64,000 bases of DNA from Pseudomonadota bacterium (GTDB taxonomy: Bacteria; Pseudomonadota; Gammaproteobacteria; Steroidobacterales; MnTg04), in NCBI GenBank assembly GCA_022572885.1, contig JACZVC010000001.1:1-64000 (forward strand), in the 5' to 3' direction. The translations under genes were made by a program, and so were the position numbers. Shown here piece by piece: positions 1-6,918 of the stretch. Numbering within the stretch: position 1 is the first letter of the stretch; each line of letters starts with the position of its first letter. Under the pieces are notes generated by a model, which saw only the letters and a list, made by a program, of their open reading frames with translations, was not told the DNA's origin and did not search any database.

Positions 1-13
1 ACATGAACCCACA

Positions 14-100
14 AACGTCCGCTTTTTCCGATAGCGGTCGTTCAAAACGTTGAAATATGGAGTTTCTCAACGGCTGCTTTCGACCATAAGCGGACGTTCG
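14..100. repeat. Palindromic repeat array A (2 copies)
   Basis: Two imperfect palindromes lie at about 14-42 and 71-100, 57 bases apart. Each has a left arm like GTCCGCTT or GGCTGCTT, a short C/G-rich loop, and a right arm like AGCGGTCG or AAGCGGACG. They are members of the family found in most gaps of the first 10.8 kb. The array may continue beyond the left edge of the window. The remaining bases up to 207 show nothing else recognisable. Confidence 0.75.
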
Positions 101-207
101 TCACAACCGAGAACGCAAAAAGAAACTCCGCCAATCCATTAGTGATCAGTAACGCGGGCCGCGTCAAACAGGGTGACGCCGACTTCCCGACATCACCGTC
201 GTAACTG

Positions 208-834
208 TCAAGTTAGTGCCGCGATGCCTTCGTCGATGCGCTGGGCGGTAAGGTCGGCATTGTTATAGTCGTGGTGCAACTGCTTCCCGGCTTGCCCGCT
301 TACGAGGACCAAGCTCGGGAACCCGCGACCATCCAGTGAGCGCGCAAGTCCGATCTCTTTCTGCAGCGTTTGCTCGCAGACGTCGCTTGCGAGGTAGTTC
401 GCGAATCTCGGAGCATCAAGACCGATCTCGCCGGCGATCTCCGTCAGGGTATCTGGGAGGGAAGGGTTTCTGGCCTCGCGGTAATAGGCGTGCTGGATCG
501 CGGCGATCATCGCCTTCTCGTGTTCCAGTCCCTGATCCCGCGCGGCGATGACTGCTCGACACGCAGGATAGGTCGAGCGCCGCGGCTCACAACGCTCCCA
601 GAATTCGTAATTGAACACAGTGCCGGGTACGACGCTCTCGATGCGTCGCCACACCCGCCTGACGTAACGCTGCGTTTTTTCCGGCATGGGCTCGTTGCTG
701 TCTGGTGCGAGGCCGCCAAGTACCGTCTTCACGGTGACCCTTTCGGCCACCGCCTCACGCACGTGCTTCCACACTGGTGCGAACGCGTAGCACCAGCTGC
801 ACATCGGGTCGTGAATATAATAGAGGTTGGGCAT
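208..834 (-). CDS. DsbA-family thiol-disulfide oxidoreductase
   Basis: This is a DsbA/FrnE-like thioredoxin-fold protein of about 208 residues. Near its N-terminus it has the sequence YYIHDPMCSWCYAFAP, whose CSWC is the redox-active CxxC motif. The rest is an all-helical insertion followed by the C-terminal thioredoxin half with a FPSLVLV segment, the usual cis-Pro loop region. I chose the ATG at 834 because family members begin just before the first beta strand. Longer starts at 894 (ATG) and 906 (TTG, preceded by GGAGG) are possible and would add a short tail. No signal peptide is visible, so a cytoplasmic FrnE-like role is more likely than a periplasmic DsbA role. It stands alone between palindrome arrays, and its substrate is unknown. 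Confidence 0.8.
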   Translation of the reverse strand: MPNLYYIHDPMCSWCYAFAPVWKHVREAVAERVTVKTVLGGLAPDSNEPMPEKTQRYVRRVWRRIESVVPGTVFNYEFWERCEPRRSTYPACRAVIAARDQGLEHEKAMIAAIQHAYYREARNPSLPDTLTEIAGEIGLDAPRFANYLASDVCEQTLQKEIGLARSLDGRGFPSLVLVSGQAGKQLHHDYNNADLTAQRIDEGIAALT

Positions 835-966
835 CTCCCTGGCGTTCACTCGATCAAGAGGCTCGGATGCGCGAACTTCCATAGCGGTCAGCATACTCTG
901 CAGCAATAAAGGGTGTTGCCGCCTCCTTACCTAATAGGCTTTGGACAGGATAACGCCTTACAAGTG

Positions 967-1153
967 GCATGCCCGCTTTGGGTCGGTAGCGGCCCTTCGG
1001 ACCAATACTAGCTTAATGTCTGCTTCCGGGGGGAAAGCAGCCACTCGGAAACAATTTTTCAGAAGTCCCTGGCTGAACGGCCGCTTTTCCCAATAGCGGT
1101 CGTTCAGAATGCCCGAAATCCACTGTTTTGAGGGGCCGCTTTCGGCTGCCATT
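967..1153. repeat. Palindromic repeat array B, left part (3 copies plus half)
   Basis: Copies lie at about 967-996, 1014-1043 and 1074-1104, and a half copy at 1131-1153 ends where the IS30 element begins. Each has arms of the GCCCGCTT / AGCGGCCC or GTCTGCTT / AAAGCAGCC kind. Start-to-start distances are 47, 60 and 57 bases. The array continues on the far side of the IS element at 2382. Confidence 0.75.
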
Positions 1154-2317
1154 TCAACCGGTCGATGCAACACATGCGGCAAATCGTTCTGCCGGTGTTT
1201 CAAAGTCTAACGTTTTTCTCGGTCGTTCGTTAAGTTCTCTGGCGACCCAATTCAGGTGCGCCTGCGAGTGAACTGACAGGTCCGTACGCTTCGGAAAGTA
1301 TTGTCTCAATAGTCGATTGGTGTTTTCGTTTGAGCCGCGTTGCCAGGGACTTTGTGGATCGCAGAAGTAAACCTTGATGTCCGTAGCCAGGGTGAAGCGT
1401 TTGTGATCGGTGAGCTCTTTGCCTCGATCCCAGGTCAATGATCGATAGAGTTCTCTCGGTAGTTTATTCGCCTGCTTGATGAGCGCATTGATAACGGTCT
1501 CGGTGTCGCGACTCGGTATCTTCGCCAACATCACGTAACGTGTGTGCCGCTCCACTAAGGTCGCCATATAACTGTTATTGGAACCTGCGACGAGATCCCC
1601 TTCCCAGTGCCCCGGCACCGCCCGATCCTCCACCGAGGCTGGACGCTCACGGATCGAGACCATGTCGGGGATTTGCCCGCGACGGTCGGCCTTCGCTGTG
1701 GCGTGCCGGGAGCGACGAATCGGTCGTCCCGTGCGTAGATGCTTCATCAGCTCTTTCTTAAGCACACCGCGGGCTTGAACAAATAAACTGCGATAAATGG
1801 TCTCGTGAGACACGTGGTACGCCTCATTGTCTGGGTAACGGCGCTTCAGCCAGCCTGCGATCTGCTCCGGCGCCCAGTTGTGTCTGAGTTTTCTCTCAAC
1901 AGCGAGCCTCAAGCATGGGTGTCGCGCCAGCTTACACCGCTTGGGTCGTAACGCCTCGCTCCAGGCGCGCTTATCCGCTACCGCCGCACGATACTGCCTA
2001 TAACCACCATTGCGGTTAATCTCACGACTCACTGTCGATGGTGCTCGGCGCAGTGAGCTTGCAATCGACCGTATCGAGCGCGCCGCAACAATCCCCCTGG
2101 AGATCTCTTCACGCTCGGACAGTGTCAGTGACAACCGAGAACGTCGTCGCGGCCGCGGTCGAATACCGCCATAAGGTGATAAATGACTGTAAATAGACGA
2201 CGAGCCCTTGCCGAACGCTCTGCCAATCGACTTAAGCCCTTCACCCTTTTGCCAGCGGTCCCACAGCTCCGTCTTCTGTGCGGTCGTGAAACCAACCCGA
2301 TGGTATTTTCTTCTCAT
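1154..2317 (-). CDS. IS30-family transposase
   Basis: This is a DDE transposase of about 387 residues, the normal length for IS30. An N-terminal helix-turn-helix region (GLKSIGRAFGKGSSSIY, then SEREEISRG with SIRSIASSLRRAPSTVSREI) should bind the element's ends. The C-terminal integrase core shows the three acidic positions in HWEGDLV, LTWDRGKE and QRGSNENTN, followed by a basic tail. I chose the ATG at 2317, which has GGAG about 10 bases upstream; a TTG at 2323 would add two residues. The reading frame is intact, so the element could still be active. The product acts on DNA in the cytoplasm to cut and join its own inverted repeats. Confidence 0.93.
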   Translation of the reverse strand: MRRKYHRVGFTTAQKTELWDRWQKGEGLKSIGRAFGKGSSSIYSHLSPYGGIRPRPRRRSRLSLTLSEREEISRGIVAARSIRSIASSLRRAPSTVSREINRNGGYRQYRAAVADKRAWSEALRPKRCKLARHPCLRLAVERKLRHNWAPEQIAGWLKRRYPDNEAYHVSHETIYRSLFVQARGVLKKELMKHLRTGRPIRRSRHATAKADRRGQIPDMVSIRERPASVEDRAVPGHWEGDLVAGSNNSYMATLVERHTRYVMLAKIPSRDTETVINALIKQANKLPRELYRSLTWDRGKELTDHKRFTLATDIKVYFCDPQSPWQRGSNENTNRLLRQYFPKRTDLSVHSQAHLNWVARELNERPRKTLDFETPAERFAACVASTG

Positions 2318-2381
2318 CTGCAATCACTCCATCTATTCCGGTTAAGATGATAGTGTTGCGTCGATCAGTTGAGGTCACCGT
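1154..2381 (-). mobile_element. IS30-family insertion sequence
   Basis: The element holds one full-length transposase gene. Imperfect terminal inverted repeats at 1154-1173 and 2353-2372 match at 17 of 20 positions and share GATGCAACAC/GACGCAACAC-type inner ends. The left repeat overlaps the transposase stop codon. The outer limit on the right is uncertain: the inverted repeat ends at 2372, but the interrupted palindrome resumes at about 2382 and the word CATT occurs on both sides (1150-1153 and 2382-2385). The element is inserted in the loop of one palindromic repeat. Confidence 0.8.
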
Positions 2382-2655
2382 CATTAGCGGCCCTTTGTCA
2401 TCATATCAGTCGAACGGCCGCTTTCGGGCGTATAGCGGACGATTGGAATGAGTCTGAAATCAAGGCAAGTACTGAACGTCCGCTTTCATCAATAGCGGTC
2501 ATTCAGATGACCACAGGAACGAAGCTTTAAATGTCTGCTTTCGGCCAACAGCGGACCTTAGAAAGCTATTCGAACAGGCCTCAAGTGCAGCGACTGGTTA
2601 GAAGGCATTTGTGTCCGCTTGCCAGTCCGTCTGTTTTCGGCCACTAGCGGCCATT
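2382..2655. repeat. Palindromic repeat array B, right part (half plus 4 copies)
   Basis: A right half copy begins at about 2382 (CATTAGCGGCCC) and complements the left half interrupted at 1153. Further copies lie at about 2412-2445, 2473-2507, 2529-2560 and 2627-2655. An isolated left arm, GTGTCCGCTTGCC, sits near 2611. Spacing of the regular copies is 56-61 bases. This fills the 377-base gap between the transposase and the MerB-like gene. No other feature is visible there. Confidence 0.75.
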
Positions 2656-2694
2656 TTAGACGTAGATACCCAGCGTTCCCAGTCAGGCCATTCG

Positions 2695-3387
2695 TTAGAA
2701 TCGATCCGAGTCGCTATCCAGCTCCCAAAACGCGCCCTTTAGTCCAACGTCTGAAAATATCTTCTGAGCCTCTTCGGGTGTCCATTTCCGATAATCTGGC
2801 TCAGCATGCTTTCCGTACCATGCACGTGCCAATGCAGCAACCTGCTCGATGGGCACCGCTTCTCCCCGTGGTAATCCGTGACGGGCCGACCAGTCATCGA
2901 TCTGTTGCTCGCCTCGAAAAGGAAGCAACATCGCGCAGTAGTGATGCACATTGTCCCAGACATGTTTTGGGGGTAAAGCAAAGTGCGCGTAAATCTCGGT
3001 ATCGTCCAGATAACCGTCGTCAACGGGAATTTGTACCGCCTCGGCTTCCCCACCGATGCGCGCGTGAATAGTCACTTTTCCGCCAACCAATACTGCGACG
3101 CCTAACGCGCACCACATACACGGCGCCCACCATCCGCCATGTTCCTTGTGAATCCAGGTATTGCTTGGCGAGGTGGCGAACGGATGGATCATCCAAACAG
3201 AGCACTGATGCGGATGCAGAACAAGACCATGATTGCTTTCCAATCGTTGCAGAGATGATTTGATCTCTGATGGTGGAATCTCAAGTCTTTTAGCTAGTTC
3301 GGCGGCGGACGGGCAACAGTGCGCGTCGATCATTTCTTTGATCAAGCGTTGATGAATCAGTCCGTCCAGTGTCTGATGAGTCGTCAT
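2695..3387 (-). CDS. MerB-like (alkylmercury lyase family) protein
   Basis: The protein has about 230 residues. Its N-terminal part looks like a small winged helix (PSAAELAKRLEIPPSEIKSSLQRLE, about 26-50), and the C-terminal part matches the organomercurial lyase fold. By hand alignment to plasmid MerB, the catalytic Cys96 corresponds to C93 (in MWCALG) and Cys159 to C151 (in HHYCAMLLPF), followed by a conserved DDW. The catalytic Asp99 is replaced by Gly96. MerB cleaves carbon-mercury bonds by protonolysis; with the Asp missing, that activity is uncertain. No merR, merA, merT or merP lies nearby. The ATG at 3387 is chosen because AGAGGG lies seven bases upstream. It is a stand-alone gene in the palindrome-rich region. 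Confidence 0.72.
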   Translation of the reverse strand: MTTHQTLDGLIHQRLIKEMIDAHCCPSAAELAKRLEIPPSEIKSSLQRLESNHGLVLHPHQCSVWMIHPFATSPSNTWIHKEHGGWWAPCMWCALGVAVLVGGKVTIHARIGGEAEAVQIPVDDGYLDDTEIYAHFALPPKHVWDNVHHYCAMLLPFRGEQQIDDWSARHGLPRGEAVPIEQVAALARAWYGKHAEPDYRKWTPEEAQKIFSDVGLKGAFWELDSDSDRF

Positions 3388-3734
3388 CGAACCCTCTTTT
3401 GCATTGATTGCACTCGCCCAACTGGGGAACCTCAGGATAAGCAATCATAATAGTCATGCTATCTCAGGAAGTCTCCTTTGGGTCGGAAGCTGACACTGAA
3501 TTGGAACAAGTTTGACCGTGCCGTCTAACAGGTAATTATATGGATGGAGCAATATAACACCGTTAACTGGTGGTTCAGAAGCGCAGGCGCTATTTCCGAG
3601 CAGGGTCATAAATGGTCCCTTTTATTTTTGCAAAAAAATTTTGGGAAGAGTCCCTTTGTTTTTGCTCATGTGTTTGAAAATGGGTCATATCCATATATGA
3701 AAAAAGCTTTTTTGCCCGGGCACCCACTTGGGAA
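3388..3734. other. Gene-free gap with one diverged palindrome
   Basis: This 347-base gap is AT-rich. A diverged palindrome copy (GTCTCCTTT / AAGCTGAC) lies at about 3469-3495. Two imperfect direct repeats of a CCCTTT...TTTTTGC word occur near 3614-3630 and 3653-3667. A self-complementary AAAAAAGCTTTTTT at about 3700-3713, next to TGCCCGGGCA, could end transcription of the recombinase gene on the minus strand. A 64-codon plus-strand frame here (3544-3738) is not convincing. Confidence 0.4.
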
Positions 3735-4382
3735 TTAGTCCTTCCAAAAGTCTTTGAATCTGTTGGCTGCTAGTTCGGTGTATCTAACAGTGTGTTGAAT
3801 GTTCTTGTGGCCCAGGTAGTGCTGAATCGCCCTGGTATCGTGTCCGCCATTGGCCAGCTTGTACCCGGTGCTGTGCCTGAGCATGTGTGGGTGTACTGGC
3901 AGCCCGATCTTTGCCTTCTCGCCAGCCCTGGCTATGATCTTCCTGACTGTTGACGTTGTTAGCGGTCCTTTCCTTTCCGTCACGAATAGATACGGAGTGT
4001 CGGGATAATCTCGCAGTAGCTTCCGCAATGCTCTTAGTTCAGGGCCTCGTATTGGATGGGTGGACTCAACGCCATTCTTTAGCCTGCTGACATGCAGTAG
4101 TCCCTGCTTTAGGTCCACCATGTCCCATCTAAGCGCCACTAGCTCCGACACCCTAAGTCCATGTCGGTAAGCTATCAGAATCAATGTGGCGTCCCTGTGG
4201 GCGTGTCTACCGAGCGATTTAGCAGCCATCATCAGACGGTCTACTTCATTGGCTGTCAAATACTCCCTGGATCTGACTTCCTGATTGGTTTTCCGCGGTG
4301 GCGGATTAACTTTCCCATTTTCGATGGTTAGTCTGGGTTGTGTGTTGCTCCGCAAAGGCACAACTTTGCTAGTCGGTTGCAT
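3735..4382 (-). CDS. Short tyrosine recombinase (FimB/XerC-like)
   Basis: This is a tyrosine site-specific recombinase of 215 residues, close to the length of the FimB/FimE invertases and much shorter than phage integrases. The catalytic set is present: Arg in YRHGLRVSEL, the box HPHMLRHSTGY, a later His in YLGHKNIQ, and the nucleophile Tyr in HTVRYTEL. The core-binding domain is almost absent; residues 1-40 are a short basic linker. The start at 4382 has GGGAGAG five bases upstream. The gene is solitary, with a palindrome copy just upstream (4452-4486). It could invert or excise a nearby segment or be a relic; its target site is not identified. Confidence 0.88.
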   Translation of the reverse strand: MQPTSKVVPLRSNTQPRLTIENGKVNPPPRKTNQEVRSREYLTANEVDRLMMAAKSLGRHAHRDATLILIAYRHGLRVSELVALRWDMVDLKQGLLHVSRLKNGVESTHPIRGPELRALRKLLRDYPDTPYLFVTERKGPLTTSTVRKIIARAGEKAKIGLPVHPHMLRHSTGYKLANGGHDTRAIQHYLGHKNIQHTVRYTELAANRFKDFWKD

Positions 4383-4451
4383 ACTAACTCTCCCATTAAG
4401 GGTTATTTATGGGAAAGTATATATCGACTCTGTGGCAATTTCCAGTGGGCT

Positions 4452-4486
4452 GTGAATGTCCGCTTACGACCCAAAGCAGACATTCA
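4452..4486. repeat. Palindromic repeat, single copy C
   Basis: One copy with arms AATGTCCGCTT and AAAGCAGACATT around the loop ACGACCC. It lies between the divergent recombinase gene and the first FlgO/TPR gene. Confidence 0.75.
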
Positions 4487-4573
4487 GCACACGTTTTGAC
4501 TACCCGCCCTGACTGGTCTCAATCTGCCCAAGGGCGTAGGGTTGTACTAAGCTAAGGACAGGGGAATCCACTG

Positions 4574-6742
4574 ATGCCCATTGTCCAGGAACTCAAGCGC
4601 CGCAACGTCATCAAGGTGGCGATTGCCTATGCGATTGTGGCTTGGCTGTTGATCGAGGTCACAGCCACGACCTTTCCAATGCTAAGGCTACCCGATTGGA
4701 CCGCCACCTTTGTTACCGTGCTGCTGATGATTGGATTTCCCGTGGCATTGATCTTTGCCTGGGCGTTTGAAATCACCCCGGAAGGCATCAAACTTGAAAA
4801 GGATGTCGATCGCAGCCAGTCCATCACTCACATAACCGGGCGAAAGATCGATTACCTCATTATCGCGGCACTGTCTATTGCACTCGTATTTTTTGCCTTT
4901 ACTCATGATTGGCGAGGCGAGGAAGGTCAGGATGCTGATAGTACTGCTGATAAATCCATCGCCGTCCTCGCCTTCACCGATTTAAGCCCTGAGGGGGACC
5001 AAGAGTATTTCTCCGACGGTATCTCCGAAGAGCTGTTAAACGTGCTGGCCAAGATACCCGGTCTCCGGGTGGCGGCGCGGACCTCATCGTTTCAGTTCAA
5101 GGGCCAGAACCGGGACGTCATTGACATCGGCCAGCAATTGAATGTGGCCTTAGTTCTGGAAGGCAGCGTCCGCAAGGCGGGCCTTCAAATACGCATCACC
5201 GCCCAGCTTGTCGATGCCAGCAACGGCTTCCATCTTTGGTCGGAGACCTATGACCGGGAACTTGTAAATATCTTCGCGGTGCAGGACGAGATTGCGGCGG
5301 CCATTGTTGGGGCGCTTAAGGAACATCTAGGGCTTCAGGTTGCGGCGGTGCCTCGAGTGATTGCAGCAGCAAATACCGAGGCCCACGAAACATACCTGAG
5401 AGGTCGGTACCTGGTGGTTCAGCGCACGACGGTCACACTTGAGGGTGCGGTTCGCGAGTTTGAAAAGGCGATAGCGCTCGACCCCGACTATGCGCTTGCC
5501 CACGCGGAGTTGGCCATGGCCATCCTCTTACTAAGAAGGTATGGTGACATGAATTTGACCGAAGCCATTACAAAGGCAACACCCCATGTCGAGCGGGCGA
5601 TGGCCCTTGATCCGACCCTCGCCGAAGCCCACGCTGCAACAGGTTTTGTCTTTTGGGAACAGAGAAATCCGGGAAAGGCCCTGACACACTTCAGACATGC
5701 CATCCGGATCAACCCCAACTATGCGATCGTTCATAATTGGATAGCAATCGTCCTCGGTGGCCAACTCGGACGCTATGCCGAATCCTTTGCCGCGACCGAG
5801 ACCGCGCTGCGTCTTGATCCGCTTTCGATCCCGGGTAGAGTTGACTACGTATTTGCACTGATCGACAGGAACCGGCTGGACGAGGCCGCCCTGGCAATGG
5901 AAAAGCTTGCTTCCATCGCCCCGGTTAAGTACGCACAGGTACGTGGCGTTCTAACATCCCTCGGCGGAAAATGGGCCAACGTAATCCTGGGCTACTTGGA
6001 TGGATTGCGAATCGATCCGGAAATTGCAGGATCGCGGCTTGTAATGCACTATTATTTTGCTGCCATCGGCCTTGAGAAAGAAGCGCTTGCCATTAGGGAT
6101 ACTCCACTGCTCACCACACTGTGGTTTCTGGGAAAACCCGAAGACGCGGTTACCATTGTGGAGGCGCGTCTTGTCGATGACCCGCTTTCTCGCACAGCAA
6201 GCGCGCTCGGGATTGCATTGGCTGGTGCCGGTGATTACGCCCGCGCCCGGCCCATTTTGGAGGAAATGTGGCAACGAAGCGGCGAGCGGGTCACGCTCGC
6301 GTTGTTTCGGACCCATGACGCGGCAGCATTGATTGCCATCCGCCGCGACGCCGGTGAAGAGGGTGGGATCGACGAACTCGTGGCAGCGATAAAGGACAAT
6401 GTGCGCCGCCTCCACGAGGCCGGGATCATCAGGACTGGGCTACTCTCGGACGCTAATTATGAAGAAGGCCTTGCAGACTTTCTGGTCGGCGAGCGCGAAA
6501 AAGGCCTCGCGCTGATTGCTAAGGGGGCCGAAGACGGGTATTTCATCATGCCCAGACTAGCTTATCTGCAAGCGCTTTATGACGATCCGGGATTTGCCCC
6601 CATCCGCGCAGGACAGGAGGCTCGCCAAAAACGCGAACGAGACAGGTTCCTTAACATCGTCTGTAATGACAATCCCTACGCGGCCGTCTGGCAACCCGAA
6701 GAGGGGACCTGCGAACGGTTTGCGGCGACCGCTGGAAACTGA
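4574..6742 (+). CDS. Membrane-anchored FlgO/TolB-like domain protein with TPR repeats (copy 1)
   Basis: The protein has 722 residues. Its N-terminus starts with a basic ELKRRNVIKVA segment and has three predicted membrane helices (about 14-35, 44-66 and 93-111). A conserved linker (FAWAFEITPEGIKLEKDVDRSQSIT) lies between the second and third helix. A FlgO/TolB-N-like domain follows at about 127-255 (SIAVLAFTDLSPEGDQEYFSDGISEELL through LVLEGSVRK). The remainder is a chain of tetratricopeptide repeats. This layout is common in large paralogous families near class III adenylate cyclases in environmental Proteobacteria, but no cyclase domain is present here. A role as a membrane scaffold or signalling partner is only an inference. 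The ATG has AGGGGAA upstream. Confidence 0.82.
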   Translation: MPIVQELKRRNVIKVAIAYAIVAWLLIEVTATTFPMLRLPDWTATFVTVLLMIGFPVALIFAWAFEITPEGIKLEKDVDRSQSITHITGRKIDYLIIAALSIALVFFAFTHDWRGEEGQDADSTADKSIAVLAFTDLSPEGDQEYFSDGISEELLNVLAKIPGLRVAARTSSFQFKGQNRDVIDIGQQLNVALVLEGSVRKAGLQIRITAQLVDASNGFHLWSETYDRELVNIFAVQDEIAAAIVGALKEHLGLQVAAVPRVIAAANTEAHETYLRGRYLVVQRTTVTLEGAVREFEKAIALDPDYALAHAELAMAILLLRRYGDMNLTEAITKATPHVERAMALDPTLAEAHAATGFVFWEQRNPGKALTHFRHAIRINPNYAIVHNWIAIVLGGQLGRYAESFAATETALRLDPLSIPGRVDYVFALIDRNRLDEAALAMEKLASIAPVKYAQVRGVLTSLGGKWANVILGYLDGLRIDPEIAGSRLVMHYYFAAIGLEKEALAIRDTPLLTTLWFLGKPEDAVTIVEARLVDDPLSRTASALGIALAGAGDYARARPILEEMWQRSGERVTLALFRTHDAAALIAIRRDAGEEGGIDELVAAIKDNVRRLHEAGIIRTGLLSDANYEEGLADFLVGEREKGLALIAKGAEDGYFIMPRLAYLQALYDDPGFAPIRAGQEARQKRERDRFLNIVCNDNPYAAVWQPEEGTCERFAATAGN

Positions 6743-6749
6743 CTCTTCG

Positions 6750-6898
6750 CGATGTCCGCTTATGGCCGAAAGCGGACATTAAAGCCTGAAAACTGCTGAT
6801 CTTAGTGGTATGTCCGCTTACGACCCAAAGCGGACATTAAGAGGTTGAAAACTGCTGGTTCTTGAGTAATGTCTGTTTATGACCCAAAGGGGACATTG
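6750..6898. repeat. Palindromic repeat array D (3 copies)
   Basis: Copies at 6750-6780, 6809-6840 and 6868-6898 start 59 and 58 bases apart. The arms GTCCGCTT / AAGCGGACATT are nearly perfect in the first two. The spacers are related to each other: both contain TGAAAACTGCTG. The array lies downstream of TPR copy 1 and ends 20 bases before the zinc-ribbon nuclease start. Confidence 0.85.
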
Positions 6899-6918
6899 CT
6901 CGACAAAAAGAAAAGGTT

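Noticed and set aside
958-1203. 81-codon minus-strand frame
   Set aside because: It is a translation of the palindrome array and the IS end; its peptide resembles spurious ALPPKADI-type products of such repeats.
2695-3387. Mercury-resistance operon
   Set aside because: A single MerB-like gene lacking the catalytic Asp, with no merR, merT, merP or merA near.
3544-3738. 64-codon plus-strand frame before the recombinase
   Set aside because: It has no ribosome-binding site, low-complexity AT-rich sequence, and overlaps the recombinase stop.
6750-6898. CRISPR-like look of the regularly spaced palindromes
   Set aside because: Repeats vary between copies, spacers are conserved rather than unique, arrays have only 2-8 units, and no cas gene is present.
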